Source: Gnetum montanum
Lineage: Eukaryota; Streptophyta; Gnetopsida; Gnetales; Gnetaceae
Direction: 5' to 3'
Length of the DNA stretch: 63,659 nucleotides
NCBI GenBank assembly: GCA_015680685.1
Contig: MNCI01003943.1
Span: 272,346 to 336,004 of the forward strand
The number at the start of each line of letters is the position of its first letter. Within the stretch, counting starts at the first letter, position 1. Below, one piece after another: positions 32,177 to 44,240 of this stretch. The position numbers were made by a program, and so were the translations under genes. The notes under the pieces were generated by a model. That model was not told where the DNA came from. It searched no databases and worked only from the letters and a program-made list of their open reading frames with translations.

Positions 32177-34646
32177 CTATAAGAAAGAGGTAATAGAATT
32201 AGCCATCATAGGGGATCGTTGTGCAGTTGGTTGGCCTACAGCTATTTGGGTTGTATTGGGTTGGGAGACCTTGATGAGAAAAGGTTTCCTCGGAGGCATT
32301 TGTGATGGTACTCTCACAACAAAGTGGGATCTTGAGCTATGGGAAGCCAAAGAAGCCCTTTGATTATAGAGGAGTACTTGAATCATGAATGGTTCTGTTA
32401 CAAGTCTCTGATTATCATCGATGTTGAATGCTAAAATAACATAGGGGCTATCATTAGCATTCAATAGGTCTTTGTAGACCGTCATTGACTGGTTTTGTGG
32501 CCAAACTGGGTTAGAAGTATTTTAGACTAGTTCACCCTATTTGTCATCCTTTGCAAGTCATCCTTCAATGCAAGGCAAAAGTTTGTATCATGACAAGACA
32601 ATTGATGATAATGGTAGAAGCAATATAGTTGGAAGTATCTAGGAAACTAGGGATCATCCTTTGTTGTGTGAGTGAGATCTTTGGCTATTTCACATAGTCA
32701 CTCCTATTTCTTTTGAATAGCTTCATTAATTTGTTTGTGTTGCATGCATTCAGTTCTTAATAGTTGGTATAGCAACTTAGATGGTTTTAATGATAATTTA
32801 GTGTATTTAGACCTATCCTTCCTTTTGAAGTTAGGTGTATTTGTTATTGATGCAGTGGTCCTAGAAGTTGATGGTTGGTTATTGTGATCATTGGTGGGGG
32901 CCTTGGGCAAGTTGACCTTTGACCCTTGGTTTGTGTTCTTAGTTTCCTTGGTTATAGTTACTATGATATTGTTGTTTTGTTTGCACTTTCTTTTGTCTCT
33001 TTGAGTGTGTTGATTTTTATATGCTATATAGGCTGAATCATGACTAGCCTCTATGTTATCCTCTATATTTTTAATTTGTGAGAATGCTTGACTAAGAGAA
33101 TATGGATCAAGGTAGTAGAGTTTGAACTTGATGAAGTCATTTATTACTCCCTTGAATATCGCTAACAAGTGGGCTTCAACTATGGGATCTGGTATTTCAT
33201 TCAGTAGTCCATTCCACCATTGAATAAATTTTTGTATAGGTTCTAAGGATTCCTACTTGACCATTATGAGTTGGTCAAGTGTTGTGTCTAGCTTCAAGTT
33301 ATACTTGAAGCAATTGAAAAACTAGGCTACTAGGTCCTCAAAAGAGGATATGGACCTTCTAGGAAATGTGCAATACCAATCAAGTGCTTTCCTAGTCAAA
33401 GACATAGGGATAATCCTCATGATGGTATGAGGCCATGGCTACAAGAGTAAACATTCAGATTGAAAGGTAATAAGGTGAGCATTAGGATCACCTTCTCTAT
33501 TATATTTGCTAAAATGGAGAATGGGGACACTAGGAGGAAGTGTCAAGGGTGGGACTATAGGACTTATGGGATCATCTGGGTAGAAGTCCATAATCTTGAC
33601 AGTTTGTGTGGCAGAGGCTTTAAGCCTCTTCAACTTCTCCATTAGGTCTTGGATCATTTGGAAGGCTTGATCCAAGCCTTTTGATGGCCCCATAGGTTGC
33701 AAGGTTTGTACATAAGATTGTGGTGTCTATTGTGAGGCTTGTGGCCCTGTTATAGGTTGCATGATAGAAGGAAGAACTTGTTATGGTTGTGGCTTGTGGA
33801 GAAAAATAAAGAAAAATATGTTTGTGCCAGTACTTGAGGCACAAGTAGGAAAAATGGGATGTATGATCCCTATGTTGCTTGGGGTCCCTGCATGATTAGT
33901 TAATGGATTTGTGGTGGTGAAAACCACTATTGATGATTTTATATATTAAGACTATGTTGTAAATGACATTGATGTGCTATAATTGGTTGTTTGTGGCATT
34001 GGCTGAGTGTGATGTATGGCTATAACCTATGTGGGATTTGACCTAGTAGGGTAGGAAGGAGTGGAAGATGGTGGCACCATGCCCATGGAGAAAAAAAGAC
34101 CATTAGAGGAAGGTGCTATGAATTTAGGGGATGTTTTCTAGAATAGTCCTCCCAAGATGTTTTTAGGTTCAGATTCTACCTTAAATTCATCCTTCTCTTC
34201 TTGTTGTTCCTCAAAGCTAAGCTTTTCATCTTCCTCTTCCATGACAATAAATTAGGCCAGGATGCTAGAATAGATGTCATTAAGTGAAATTTGGCTATAC
34301 GGGGAAGGGATGTACTCTTTTCCACCTTTGTGTATGACCTCAAACTCCCTTTTGGCCTTGGCTTCAATTCATTGAATTAGCATGCCTACCTATATTTTAG
34401 CATAAATAAAGTTATAACAATCTTCATTTATGGCTGAAAAATTAGGACTCTTTCCTCTAATCTTCAAAGATCACCTACACTCAATGTTGGTAGGGTATTT
34501 GGGATCAAACACCCTCATGGCTTGTTAGCTATGATCTTCGCCAGTGAAGGTGAAGGGCAATTTGGTGGACTTTTGAAAATACGTGGCTATAGTAATGAGA
34601 ATGGCTTTAAAATAGACTATAAATGGTAAAATAGGAGTAAATTTCA
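32177..34646 (-). pseudogene. Element T gag with long N-terminal extension
   Basis: Opens at an ATG at 34,646. An unrecognised N-terminal part of about 300 residues (FDPKYPTNIEC near 34,500, KREFEVIHKGGKEYIPSPYS near 34,340) precedes the classical gag domain: FSKYNREGDPNAHLITFQSE near 33,510, KALDWYCTFPRRS near 33,370 and HLLAIFKGVINDFIKFK near 33,165. A Cys/His block CFYHYHQLSCHDTNFC near 32,620 fits the C-x2-H...H-x4-C knuckle of Tat gags. Gln/Thr-rich linkers and TAG/TAA stops are scattered. It continues into the protease region. Confidence 0.85.
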
Positions 34647-35247
34647 TTGAATAGAATTCAAAAGCTCTTAGAGGAAATAAAAATGGCAAAAATTGATATA
34701 CTTACTATAATTAGTAAGTGGGGGATAAAGGGGTTTTACCCCTTTACTAGATATGGAATATTGGAAACTTTGGTTTCAAACCTCACCCAAGTTGGCCTCC
34801 CAACTACCTCTATGCTAAGTATGGTAGGGGAGGGAGGGGGAGGGGGGAAAGAAGGGGGTTGAGATAGTGGAAATATCACACCTTCTTATTTCAAAATTGG
34901 AGAGAGGAGGGAAAGTTTGAAGACCAAAATGGAAACTTGACAGTTTCCAAAGATGTTTTTGGTAGGCTATCAACTTTTACCACAAAAGAGGAAAAATTAG
35001 GCTTGGCTAGTATGGAAACCAATGTTAGTTTAGTGGCAAAAAATGTGGAAGAAAAAAATTAAATGGTTATTAGCTTTCATACTATAGTTTCTGCTACAAG
35101 GGGAGGGGGGTAAAGGCAATGTTGGATTCCTTAAGAGTTTTGGATTTAGAAAACTAGAAAATGGCTTTCAACTTGTAATAAAAGTAGATTTTGTCATCAA
35201 ATTGGTTTCAAACCTCACTAAAGTTGGCCTCCCAATTGCTTCCATGT

Positions 35248-35282
<35 letters not shown>

Positions 35283-35783
35283 GTGGGGGGTGAGAGGTGT
35301 GGAGGTGTAGGGGAAGAAGGGGGATGAGAAGGTGGGAATCTCACATCTCCTACCTTAACGTTGATGGGAAAAGGCTAAAAACCAAAGTGAAAAGTTGGTG
35401 TTTTTCCACTAAAGCTAGTTTTAGCTAGCTGCCAATTTTCTTAGCTTGGAAAAAAATGGGGGGGAACCAACTTATGGAAGAGTTGAATCACCCACTTTAG
35501 AAACTAGAGAATAAAGTTTTGGTAGTAGAAAGGAAAAATAAGGGGGTAGAGATATCAGTGTTGGCTTTGGGCTATAAAATTCATAGTAAGTGCTATGAAA
35601 AGCCAAAACCTAACCACCTACAACTTCCATGCTACAGTTTTGGTCATAGGGGGGAAGGATCAATGTTGATTGTTCAAAGGTTTTTGCTGCAAAAATCAAG
35701 GAAAAGCTTGCAAATGGAAACAAAAAGAACATATCTGATCACAGAATTTTGATGAAGGTCATCCTTCTAGAGCCAAGAAAAAC
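34647..35783 (-). other. Element T leader with tandem duplication
   Basis: The 5' untranslated part between LTR and gag. Two diverged copies begin with GGTTTCAAACCTCAC at 34,769 and 35,205, each followed by a purine/G-rich stretch and an AAACTAGA(A/G)AAT segment. A hairpin AAAGGGG-TTTTA-CCCCTTT sits at 34,728-34,746. No primer-binding site could be assigned with confidence next to 35,784. Confidence 0.7.
35250..35281. repeat. Poly-G run of 32
   Basis: Uninterrupted G from 35,250 to 35,281, in the second leader repeat. The first copy has an interrupted G/A-rich stretch at 34,827-34,860 in the same place. Length may be unreliable in assembly. Confidence 0.9.
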
Positions 35784-37276
35784 TGTTATGACCAAAACCT
35801 TGGTCACTGAAAAAATCAAGGATCCTCAGTGTAGTAGTTTCCCAACCTTGAATCCCTAGGGCCTCCATGAGAAAAATGGAATTTGAGCTACCCTAGCTAG
35901 TCCAATAGATCAACCAGGGACTTATGAAATGAAAAATGTGGGAGTACAAAAAAATCTGAATAATGCACAGAAGATAATTTTGTTTTTTGGACATAAAACT
36001 TAAAACTTAAAACTTTATTGAGAAATAATAAAGAATAAGTTAGAGAAATCTGTACAAGTGGTGCCTAGATGAGCAGAAAGAGGGTTCACTTATGCAAGAG
36101 TTTAAAGCCCATTGAAGTTGATGTGATCTACTCCACAATCTAGGTGCTAAGCCACTCCTGATGTTATCAAACTTTCCTTCACTGCTGCAACCTCAAATCT
36201 ACAAGTTGGGTCACTACTAGGGGGTGAGAAAAGTGGAAAATTTGGATGCTAGATTGCTCCACATTGGGGTTTGGGAATTCTAGAAGTGTAATGTTGACAA
36301 CCAAAATCCAAAAATCTCAAGGCTACAATGCTTTCACATTGGGGTTTAAGAGAATGCAAGTATGGGAACTTGCAAGAGCTCTTGAGTGCCTAAGAATGCC
36401 CTAAGTATGAAATTGTAAAAAAAAAAAGTTGAACTTTGCTAAGAATCTTCTTAACAATGTAAAGTAATGAATCTTGTTAAAAATTTTGAACCTTGCTAAA
36501 TATTTCTGGAACTTGTGAATGATGTTTGAGGCTGGTTTTTATAGGTTCTTTGGGACATGAATGGGGCTACAAAATGGCTATGATTTGGTTGAAAATTGGT
36601 TACAAATTGGCTACCAAATTCAAGTGAGATGGGTGTCCAAATTGGAGGGGTTACTAAACATAGTAAGTGCTTTCCTCCCATGGCCATTCTATTTACTATA
36701 AATAGTAACCAAGGTGCACCTTCCATGCTAGAATGAATCTTCTACATTAAGCTCTCCACCATGCTTATTGAAGTGGCTTGGTTAATGTTGAAGTGCATGG
36801 AGTGATGAATTTTGGCTGTTGTGGCTTTCATGCTAGGGGGATGTAATTTTCCATGCTAGGGATGAAGATTCCACATTTCCAAGCTATGCATGTGATCTCC
36901 ATGTTGAGGGGGAAATGTTTCCAAAACCCCCATCCTTCCACACTGAGGGTAGGTGAGATCTACCCCTTGCATGTCTTTCCAACGTAGAAAAATGTATACC
37001 CTTGATAAAACTCATCAAATTACCTTTTTTGGCATTCCAAAAGGTATTTTTGACCTTCCCAAGCCCAAATATAGATAATAGGTTACTTTTGCACTTGGGG
37101 AATAAGGCTTTGACCACTTATGAGGCATTATTCAACCCAAAAAGTATAAAGTATGTAGAATTGCCCACTGTGGATTACAATTTTCACATTTACAATGAAG
37201 TTTTACCTCGAGTTTCATGGGGTGAAAGCTACATGATGAAGATTGGTTATAACATACAAATTTTTATGGTGTTTCA
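35784..37276 (-). repeat. Element T 5' LTR (copy B)
   Basis: Starts TGTTATGACC and ends GGTGTTTCA, homologous to 5,257-6,781. The right flank TTTGATACTTG is gag of O, which shows an exact insertion edge. LTR divergence is clearly visible along the length, so T is an old insertion. Confidence 0.88.
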
Positions 37277-37281
37277 TTTGA

Positions 37282-38440
37282 TACTTGTCATTAAAGTGCT
37301 CAAGCATTGTACTCCATCTACAAATTGATTCCAACTCCAAGGACAGGTACCAACTTCCAACTTTATTGATGAGTTTCCAAGGGAACAACTTTAATTTTTG
37401 CCATTTTTTCCACATTTTGTAAGGCATAGTCATTGTGAAAGGCTTGTAGATTATTTTACAAATTTTTATCCCCCTTCAAGCTTGAGAATATTGTTCATGT
37501 CTAACCTCTTGAATCAGCAATCTTTCACATGTCTTGTTAGAATTCTCATTGCCTTTGTTATATTTAGCATGTTTCAAGTTGTAAGTAAAGGTTCAACATA
37601 GTCATGGCCTTTGTGATGACCATGATGCCTATGATTCCATGTACTATCTCTTCTCTCATGGTGGCAAGCCTTTCTCAAATGCCCACATCCATGATCTTAC
37701 CTAGTCCAGTGGGTGCTATGTTCATCTCTATCTCATTGATCACCTTCATCACAGTCACATCCTCTGTAGCTTTAGTCAAAGATAGAGGAAGAAGAGGATG
37801 AAAAAGGTGAAGAGGAAGGAGAAATAGCATTGTAGTGCCTACCATCCCCTCTTCGATGGTCATGGCCACGATCATCATCATGATGCTTGTCTGTGTCCCT
37901 ACCATGACTCCCACCTTTGGATCCCCACATGATCATGGGACCCATTCTTGCTTGAACTAGGATTGTTTATAGTGGATTGTAAGTTTTGGTTCAAGCATGC
38001 TTTATCAAAACAAAGGAAAGGAAAGTCAGTGAAATGAGAATCCCCAAGAAGGATCCTCACTGTCCTTTTGACTCAATAGGAATAAGGGGTTATTGAACCA
38101 TTTCCTCTTCATAGATTCATAGTGCTTCTTCTATTGCTGATTGATTTTATGTTGTGTCTTAGTAGGATGGTAACCTCTAGAGTTTTGGTCTTGCACAACA
38201 TATTTAGCATGGAGTCCTTGAATGTCCAACCTCATAAGAGTTTTTTGAAGCATCGGGCACTCGTTGATTTGATCATTCATTCCTTTGATTAGATGTATGC
38301 TCAAATTTTTGTAGAGAATCATCCCTGTGAGAAGAAGATATTTTGGATTAAAGAAAATAACATTGTGCTTTTTTTTATAATAATAATTATTAGAATGATT
38401 ATAACTTTGAGGTTCTATCCAACAATGTTGAATAATTTTC
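37282..38440 (-). pseudogene. Element O gag, N-terminal part (right of T)
   Basis: Minus-strand gag between the primer site and the T insertion. A His/Arg/Asp-rich low-complexity region lies near 37,860-37,600. The capsid-like part near 37,400-37,290 reads WYLSLELESICRWSTMLEHFN, matching the gag of P near 17,780. It is followed exactly by the T LTR. It continues at 5,256. Confidence 0.85.
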
Positions 38441-38475
38441 ACTAAGTCCTATATAGCACACGTAGCTAGCTAAAG

Positions 38476-38493
38476 TCCTTGCAATGGCACCAA
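38476..38493 (-). promoter_or_regulatory. Primer-binding site of element O
   Basis: TCCTTGCAATGGCACCA is the inverse of the tRNA-Asp-type site with decay changes. It lies immediately next to the LTR end at 38,494. This makes the LTR to its right a 5' LTR for O. Confidence 0.75.
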
Positions 38494-39395
38494 TGATGAG
38501 TGGCAAGTATACCTTACACCCAACCATACGAATCATTAGCATTCACTTAATGATCCAATAAAATTCCAAATACTTTAGGTTTCTAAGGACACTAGTTCTA
38601 GGAGGTTAAATTAACCATTGCAATAGGTGTCTTCCTGGTTCTACTTGTGAAGTTCAATGATATGGTTAAGTGTAACTAAGGTACATGATTTTTAATCATT
38701 TTTATCTTTTATGAATCAAGTCACCTAATGAAAAAGAATAAAGAATAAAGTAATTTAATGCTAAATTAATCTAACAACTAGCTAACACTTAACTAATCCT
38801 AACATAAGCATCCATCCCTAATTGCTGTACACATCCTAAGCACATATAGCACTAATGGATTACTAAACGTTAAGAATTATTTGGATTACCAAGCATTAAA
38901 CATATGCTTGAAATGGTCATACTTATGTTTACTATTAAATTGATATCAATTAATTAATTACTTAAAAACATTAAAGTAGATTGCATGAATATTAAATGCT
39001 GAAGGAAATAATTAATCTAGTCCAAGTGCTACAAGGTTTATATGAAAACCTCATCTTTATTGTCATCCACACTGAATTTTTTAGGTATAACAGTGCTCGA
39101 ATAAATATCCATACACTCTTTGACTCCTTGTATGGGCACTCAAAAAATATTCTAACTCTCAAATGGAAAAACTGCAAGTGCTTTGCTACAACTATGAAAG
39201 GAATTCTATAGATGCAACAAGTAGGCACACATTTGTAGGTGGAAACATGGTGTTCTATTGATGGTGACATGTCAACGAGTAAAACCTCACATCCATAGGA
39301 TCACGTCAATGGAATCCTGTCAACATGGGCCAACAATGTAACTCATCAATATTGTAGATACGATATAGCATCTAATGACTTTAATGATTTTATCA
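38494..39395 (-). repeat. LTR L1, shared by O (as 5') and R (as 3')
   Basis: On the plus strand it runs TGATGAG to GATTTTATCA (decayed GACTCATCA). It carries the family core GGATTACCAAGC, TAACATAAGCATCC and ACACATCCTAAGCAC in the same order as L2-L4 and P. The left side has a primer site, and the right side has the CCC tract and 3' region of R. It therefore looks like the middle LTR of a tandem LTR-internal-LTR-internal arrangement. Confidence 0.8.
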
Positions 39396-40040
39396 TACCC
39401 TTACAATTGGCTGAAAACTTGTTCTTAAGTTAAAATAAAAGGAGGATAGAGTTCCTTATAAAATATGTGGGGTTGTATATAGACTTGAATACCATGACTT
39501 ATTTACATTACTGACTCTCCTATGAATGCTGTATTGTGGTTTGAGTGATGTTTACAAAGTGATCATGCATTGCATGATGGACATACATGACAAACAAGAT
39601 AAGACAAAGAAAAAATAAAAAAAAGCTTCAAAGCTTGATATAGCCTTTAAGTTCATGGTGGAAGTGGCTCCTCCATTGGTCTCTTTCCTTTGTCATTAGG
39701 CTTTTAGAATTAATAGCAATTAAGTAATTCCCAAAGTTTCCCCTCTTCTAATTTTGGATCATGTGCCATCTAGGAAAATTTAGTGATGTTTGTGAGAGTC
39801 AATACTTCCCATGGGTAAGAAAATTATGGAAACATGTCATTTTCCTTTACATACCATGTCATGAACTACCATAATTCTTGTTCAAATTCCTAGGGTACTT
39901 TTCTTAGTTCTTGGTAGTCTATCATTTTGCAAGCTAGATTTGCTACAACATCCTTTTGATCTAGATATCTGGCCTTAACTACTTGGAGTTTAGAGTTTAT
40001 GATGTATTGTTTTTGTTGTGCATATTTCTGGTTTGGATGT
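39396..40040 (-). pseudogene. Element R, remnant of 3' coiled-coil ORF
   Basis: Similar to the downstream part of the N2 ORF near 52,100-52,500. The shared plus-strand words GTGGCTCCTCCATTGGT, CTTTCCTTTGTCATTAGGC and TTGGATCATG occur at 39,665, 39,685 and 39,757. It is short and full of stops. The rest of the ORF seems lost. Confidence 0.55.
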
Positions 40041-41089
40041 AATATATGGTTAAAGTAATCATTAGCCCTTTCATCTAAGATTTAAACCATGTCCATATCA
40101 CTTCCTGGTGATATCACATTATATCATATCAAAAATAGAAACCACAAGACTACCACAATTGCAAGAAGTATTACCACTTGGCAAATAAGTGCAAGGAAGT
40201 ATTTTATTAATAGCACACTTTGTTTATTTTTTAAAGGAGACTTGGTCATTAGAAAATGGAATGCCTTCAAGCATGGGTAACATGTCTTTCTAACCCCGTA
40301 ATGAATGTGAGTCCAAGAAACCTTGAAATTTTTGAGAAGTCGCCAACCTTCAAGCATGGGTAATATGTCTTTCTAGTGGAACCCCTAGAAATTTTTATTC
40401 TATGCATATATTAGGTTATTAATATGTCAACCTTACCAGAGGACTACCTTTAGGCATGGGAAACATGTCCTTCCAGTGATATGGTAAGGAAACACTTATT
40501 TTAGACATACTTTCACTTGAAGTTAGAACTCAAGTAAATAATAAAATTTAATAGTAGGATAAGACTTATAGTAGTAGCCTTAGAGAATTTACATATACCC
40601 TTGATGACACTCCCTTTTCATTCCCACTTAGTTCTTTAGTTTTCTATCTAGGCATAGTGATCATAGATTTATTTTAGTTCTATTGTGAAGAAAATGTCAT
40701 TATGTCCAGGGTGAGAATCTATTATTATTGAAAATGTGTGGATAGATGATGTGGTCTCATTGTATATAGAATCAGTCCTTTAATGATTTGATAACATAGA
40801 ATGAAATTCATATTATTAGGGCTACATCTTGTCTTATTCCTTTTCACTTTATTAGAAAAATCAAAAAAAAAAATAGACAAGAAAGATGATGAGAAATTAT
40901 AGAAAAATGATAAGAATGAAAAAATGTCGAAAGAATTTAAAAGGTATTAAAGAAAGAAAAATGATTAAGAAATGGAAAAAATATAAAAGAATGTGAAGAT
41001 TGACTAGAACAATAAAAAGGTAAAAATTAGAAATATATCAAAGAAAGACTTGTGCCTAAGTATCAAATTTGATAGTCCCATGACTATCA
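40041..41089 (-). other. Element R non-coding region between integrase and 3' ORF
   Basis: Homologous to 56,060-56,820 of N2. The phrase CTTCAAGCATGGGTAA plus CATGTCTTTCTA occurs three times (near 40,266, 40,351 and 40,455) as a short tandem motif. There is an AAAAAG-rich stretch at 40,850-41,040. No ORF. Confidence 0.65.
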
Positions 41090-41880
41090 TGAGAAGTGGA
41101 TTATTGGAAGATGGAGCAGGTAATAAAATGCTTGGTAGATAGGGTAGAATCCTTAAAAGAGTAAGGAAAGTCACAGTATGGCTCTACTTGTTGAATATTA
41201 ATAAGGATTAACTTCTGTAGATTTCTTGAATGATAGATCTACATGGCACCAAATTGGTATATACCATGGGTGATGTAGGGTCCTTCCCATAAATTTTGGA
41301 ACTTAGCCTTTTGTGGAACATGACTAGGATTATAGTAAAGGACTTTATCACCTAGCTTGATAGACATTTATCTTATTCTTACGTTATGCTTATATTTAGA
41401 GTACCTTTTGTGAATTTCATTACTTATTTGAGCTACTAATTGATTTTTGTCTAAGAGATTAAGATTCATGAGGTGTTCTCCTTGAGCGAAGCTTAAATCA
41501 GGGTTAAATGTAATAGTAGTGGTAAGGGTATTGAGTTCTGCTTGGATTGGTAATATAGGTAGTTTACCATAAACTAACTCATACGGGGAATACCCTATAG
41601 GAAGTTTTCAAGTTAATCTATATTCCCATAGAGAATCATTAAATTTAGTGCTCTAATCATTCCTATAACAACTAGTTAATATTCTTGTAATTTCCCAATT
41701 AGTCACATGTACTTAACAATTTTCTTAGGAATAATATGGTGTAGTTAGTTTGTGATTCACCCCATGTTGTTGCATTAGCTTTTTAAATGTAGCTCTTATA
41801 AAGTGAGTCTCATTATCAGATATAAGCATGTGTGGTACTCCAAATAAATTCATGATATGTTGTTGAAAGAATTTAATAGC
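41090..41880 (-). pseudogene. Element R integrase, core end and C-terminus
   Basis: Minus strand: AIKFFQQHIMNLFGVPHMLI starts at 41,880, then SDNETHFIRATFKKLM, LPIGYSPYELVYGKLPILPI near 41,590, FAQGEHLMNLNLLDKNQL near 41,480 and LWEGPYITHGIY near 41,265. The second catalytic Asp is present (SDNETHF). The core is cut exactly where LTR L2 begins at 41,881. Its upstream part is at 48,780-48,960. Confidence 0.87.
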
Positions 41881-42743
41881 TGATGAGCAGTGAGTAGTCC
41901 TTATGCCCAAAAACCATATGAATCACAAGCATTCACTTAGTGATCTAGTTGAGTTCTATAGACTTTAGCTCTCTAAATACACCTTATCCAAGGAGGGTGA
42001 ATCTAAGAATGTGATTGTTGTCTTCTCAGTTCCACTTGTGAGGTTAAATGGTATTGTTAAGTGTAACTGAGACACATGATTTATATAACTTTTATATTTT
42101 TATCTTTTTCTACTAAGCATGAAAATAAATTAATTAAATGCTTAATTAATCAAGAAAGTATCTAACACTTTAATCTAATTCTAACATAAGCATCCATTCC
42201 CACCTGCCATACACATCTTGAACACATTGTAATGCTACTGGGTTACCAAGCATAAACGCTATTGGGATTACCAAGCGTTAACTTATGTTCAAGGTGGTCA
42301 TACTTATGTGCATTAATTATCCATATTCAATTAGTTAGTTAAATGCATGAAAGTAATTGCATAATAATAAAGTGCATTAAAGTAAATATTATGCTAATTC
42401 CAAGTGAGACAAGGTTTATCAAGAAGCTTGTCTTTATTTCCATTCACATCAAAATATCCAGGTACATCAGTGCTCAAATAAAGATCTATATACTTCTCAA
42501 CTCCTATTGTGGATACTTAGAAAATATTCTAATTCTCAAATGAAGAAACTGCAAGGGCTCCACTATGATACTAATGAAAAAAATGCCTTAAATGCAATAG
42601 GTTTATGCATTTATATAAGCAAGACTAGACACTTCATCAACATGTATGTGTTGACGCATCAAATCATGCATCAATGGGTACGTGTTGATGGGATCATGTC
42701 AACACATTCGTGTTGACGCAGTCCAACCTACCATGACTCATCA
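41881..42743 (-). repeat. LTR L2 (3' LTR of element N1)
   Basis: TGATGAG...GACTCATCA, 863 bp, minus orientation, followed by TACCCCCAT (polypurine tract on the minus strand). Its U3 repeats at 42,640-42,720 are based on GTGTTGACGCA and GTGTTGATGGG rather than the GATATC type. It lies against the R integrase at 41,880, so it is an insertion edge. Confidence 0.85.
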
Positions 42744-43650
42744 TACCCCCATGACTAAATAAAAACTTGGCCTTGAGTAAACAAAAGGAGGAACAAGCCT
42801 TTTACATAATTTTGGAAAGGTATGGGATTATTAACTAACTAACTGCAACTGACTCAAACTAACGCTAAGTGCCCAAGTATATGGATTTACAACTTTTACA
42901 AAAATTGGTATTCATTAAAACAAAATTGAACACTATGATAACATTGATAGTTGAACCCCTCTAGTGGCTTGAAGATGAGAGGAAAAATCAAATGGTGGAG
43001 GCTCTTGAGGTGCTAAAAGCCCTTCCCCTCTCTTTGGTGCATGTGACGATTATGATTGAGGTTGTGGCTATTGTGGTTATCTTGCTGTAGTTAGAAATGT
43101 TAGTGGAAGATGAAAAGCATTCTAAAATGCTTTCATTTTCTCCTCCTTACTCTAGGGATCATACATGGTCCACGCAACATCATTAATGTGGGCTGGTACT
43201 TGGAAATCCCATGGATAGAGTACTACAAGAAACAACTCTTTCACATTGACAAACTAGGCTGTGAATTATTTCAGTTCAATGTTGAATGCCCTGATAACAT
43301 TTTGTAGCTTCTTGTAGTTATTCCTTCTTTAGGCTAGGTTCTAAGCTATTAATCTTTGGTCTATGAATCATGATTTAAGAACTTTGACTTCAACATTGGC
43401 TTTTTCAAGCTTCTATTTTGTGTCCTTATGATGCTTGAACTTGGCCTTGTATAATAGGTACAAGCTGGTCACTTGCTTCTCTAGTTTTGACCTTAGTCTT
43501 CTAGTAGTAAGCATTGCCAAGTTTGCATAATGGAGGTTGGCTAGCTTCATATACTTCATCATATCCTTAATTTGTATATCCTTGAGGTAGATTTTTGCTT
43601 TATTATACACATTCAGTCCATCAAACATGGGTTGCCATACATCTTGTCTT
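42744..43650 (-). pseudogene. Element N1, 3' coiled-coil ORF fragment
   Basis: Minus-strand reading near 43,655-43,430 gives DVWQPMFDGLNVYNKAK, IKDMMKYMKLANLHYANLAM and LRSKLEKQVTSLYLLYKAKF. The N2 ORF near 52,620 has LKEYMVLANLRYTNLVML at the same place. The C-terminal part near 42,950-43,090 is Pro/Gln-rich. It is interrupted at about 43,650 by copia-like sequence. Confidence 0.72.
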
Positions 43651-44240
43651 ATGAGCAAGCTGAGGAAAAAATTGCAAATGTAAAGCTTGTGAATGAAAGG
43701 TTGGTTAAAGGAAAAGAGTTCCTTCAAATGATTCTTGGACAAAGAAGAAGTTCACAAGATAAAAGTGGACTTGGATGTTGTTCTTAAGAAGAAGAACATG
43801 CACAACCTTCATCCAATCTAAAGGAATCTCCAAGGATTAAGGGTACTACATCAAAAGAAGCTCCTATCCATCAAAAGACTCCTCAAAGGTTTAATCATTC
43901 TAATCACTTTTTCTATAATAGGAGGGTTAAATGTTATTATTGTAATATGTTTGGGCATAAGTAATGGGAGTGTAATTTAAAATATTATCACATGAGCACT
44001 TGGTCATATTATAAGACTCATTGGTCTTATCTAAATCTAACTAGAAAGGATTTTTCATAGGTTAAAAAGGATATGCAAACAAATAATAGAGAAGTCAAGA
44101 AAAATTGGACAATTCAAAAGAATGAGAGAGTCTAAAAAGTTTGGAGAATCAAGAGAAAGAAACCTAAGAATGAGAAGACACTGTCTAGCAAATTTTTGAA
44201 AAGAAGCCAAGCCTTGTAAATTGAAGAAGTCTGTGTAAGA
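43650..44240 (+). pseudogene. Ty1/copia gag fragment with zinc knuckle
   Basis: Plus strand. VNERLVKGKEFLQMILGQRR near 43,690 and QDKSGLGC near 43,760 match the conserved end of plant copia Gag (LV-G-L--IL-SQR...DK-GLG). CYYCNMFGHK near 43,938, with a stop and WECN after it, is the CX2CX4HX4C nucleic-acid-binding knuckle. Protease, integrase and RT do not follow. A Lys-rich tail reaches about 44,220. Confidence 0.8.

Noticed and set aside
35250-35281. G-quadruplex regulatory element
   Set aside because: A pure G run could form one, but the run may be an assembly artefact and no conservation supports a function.
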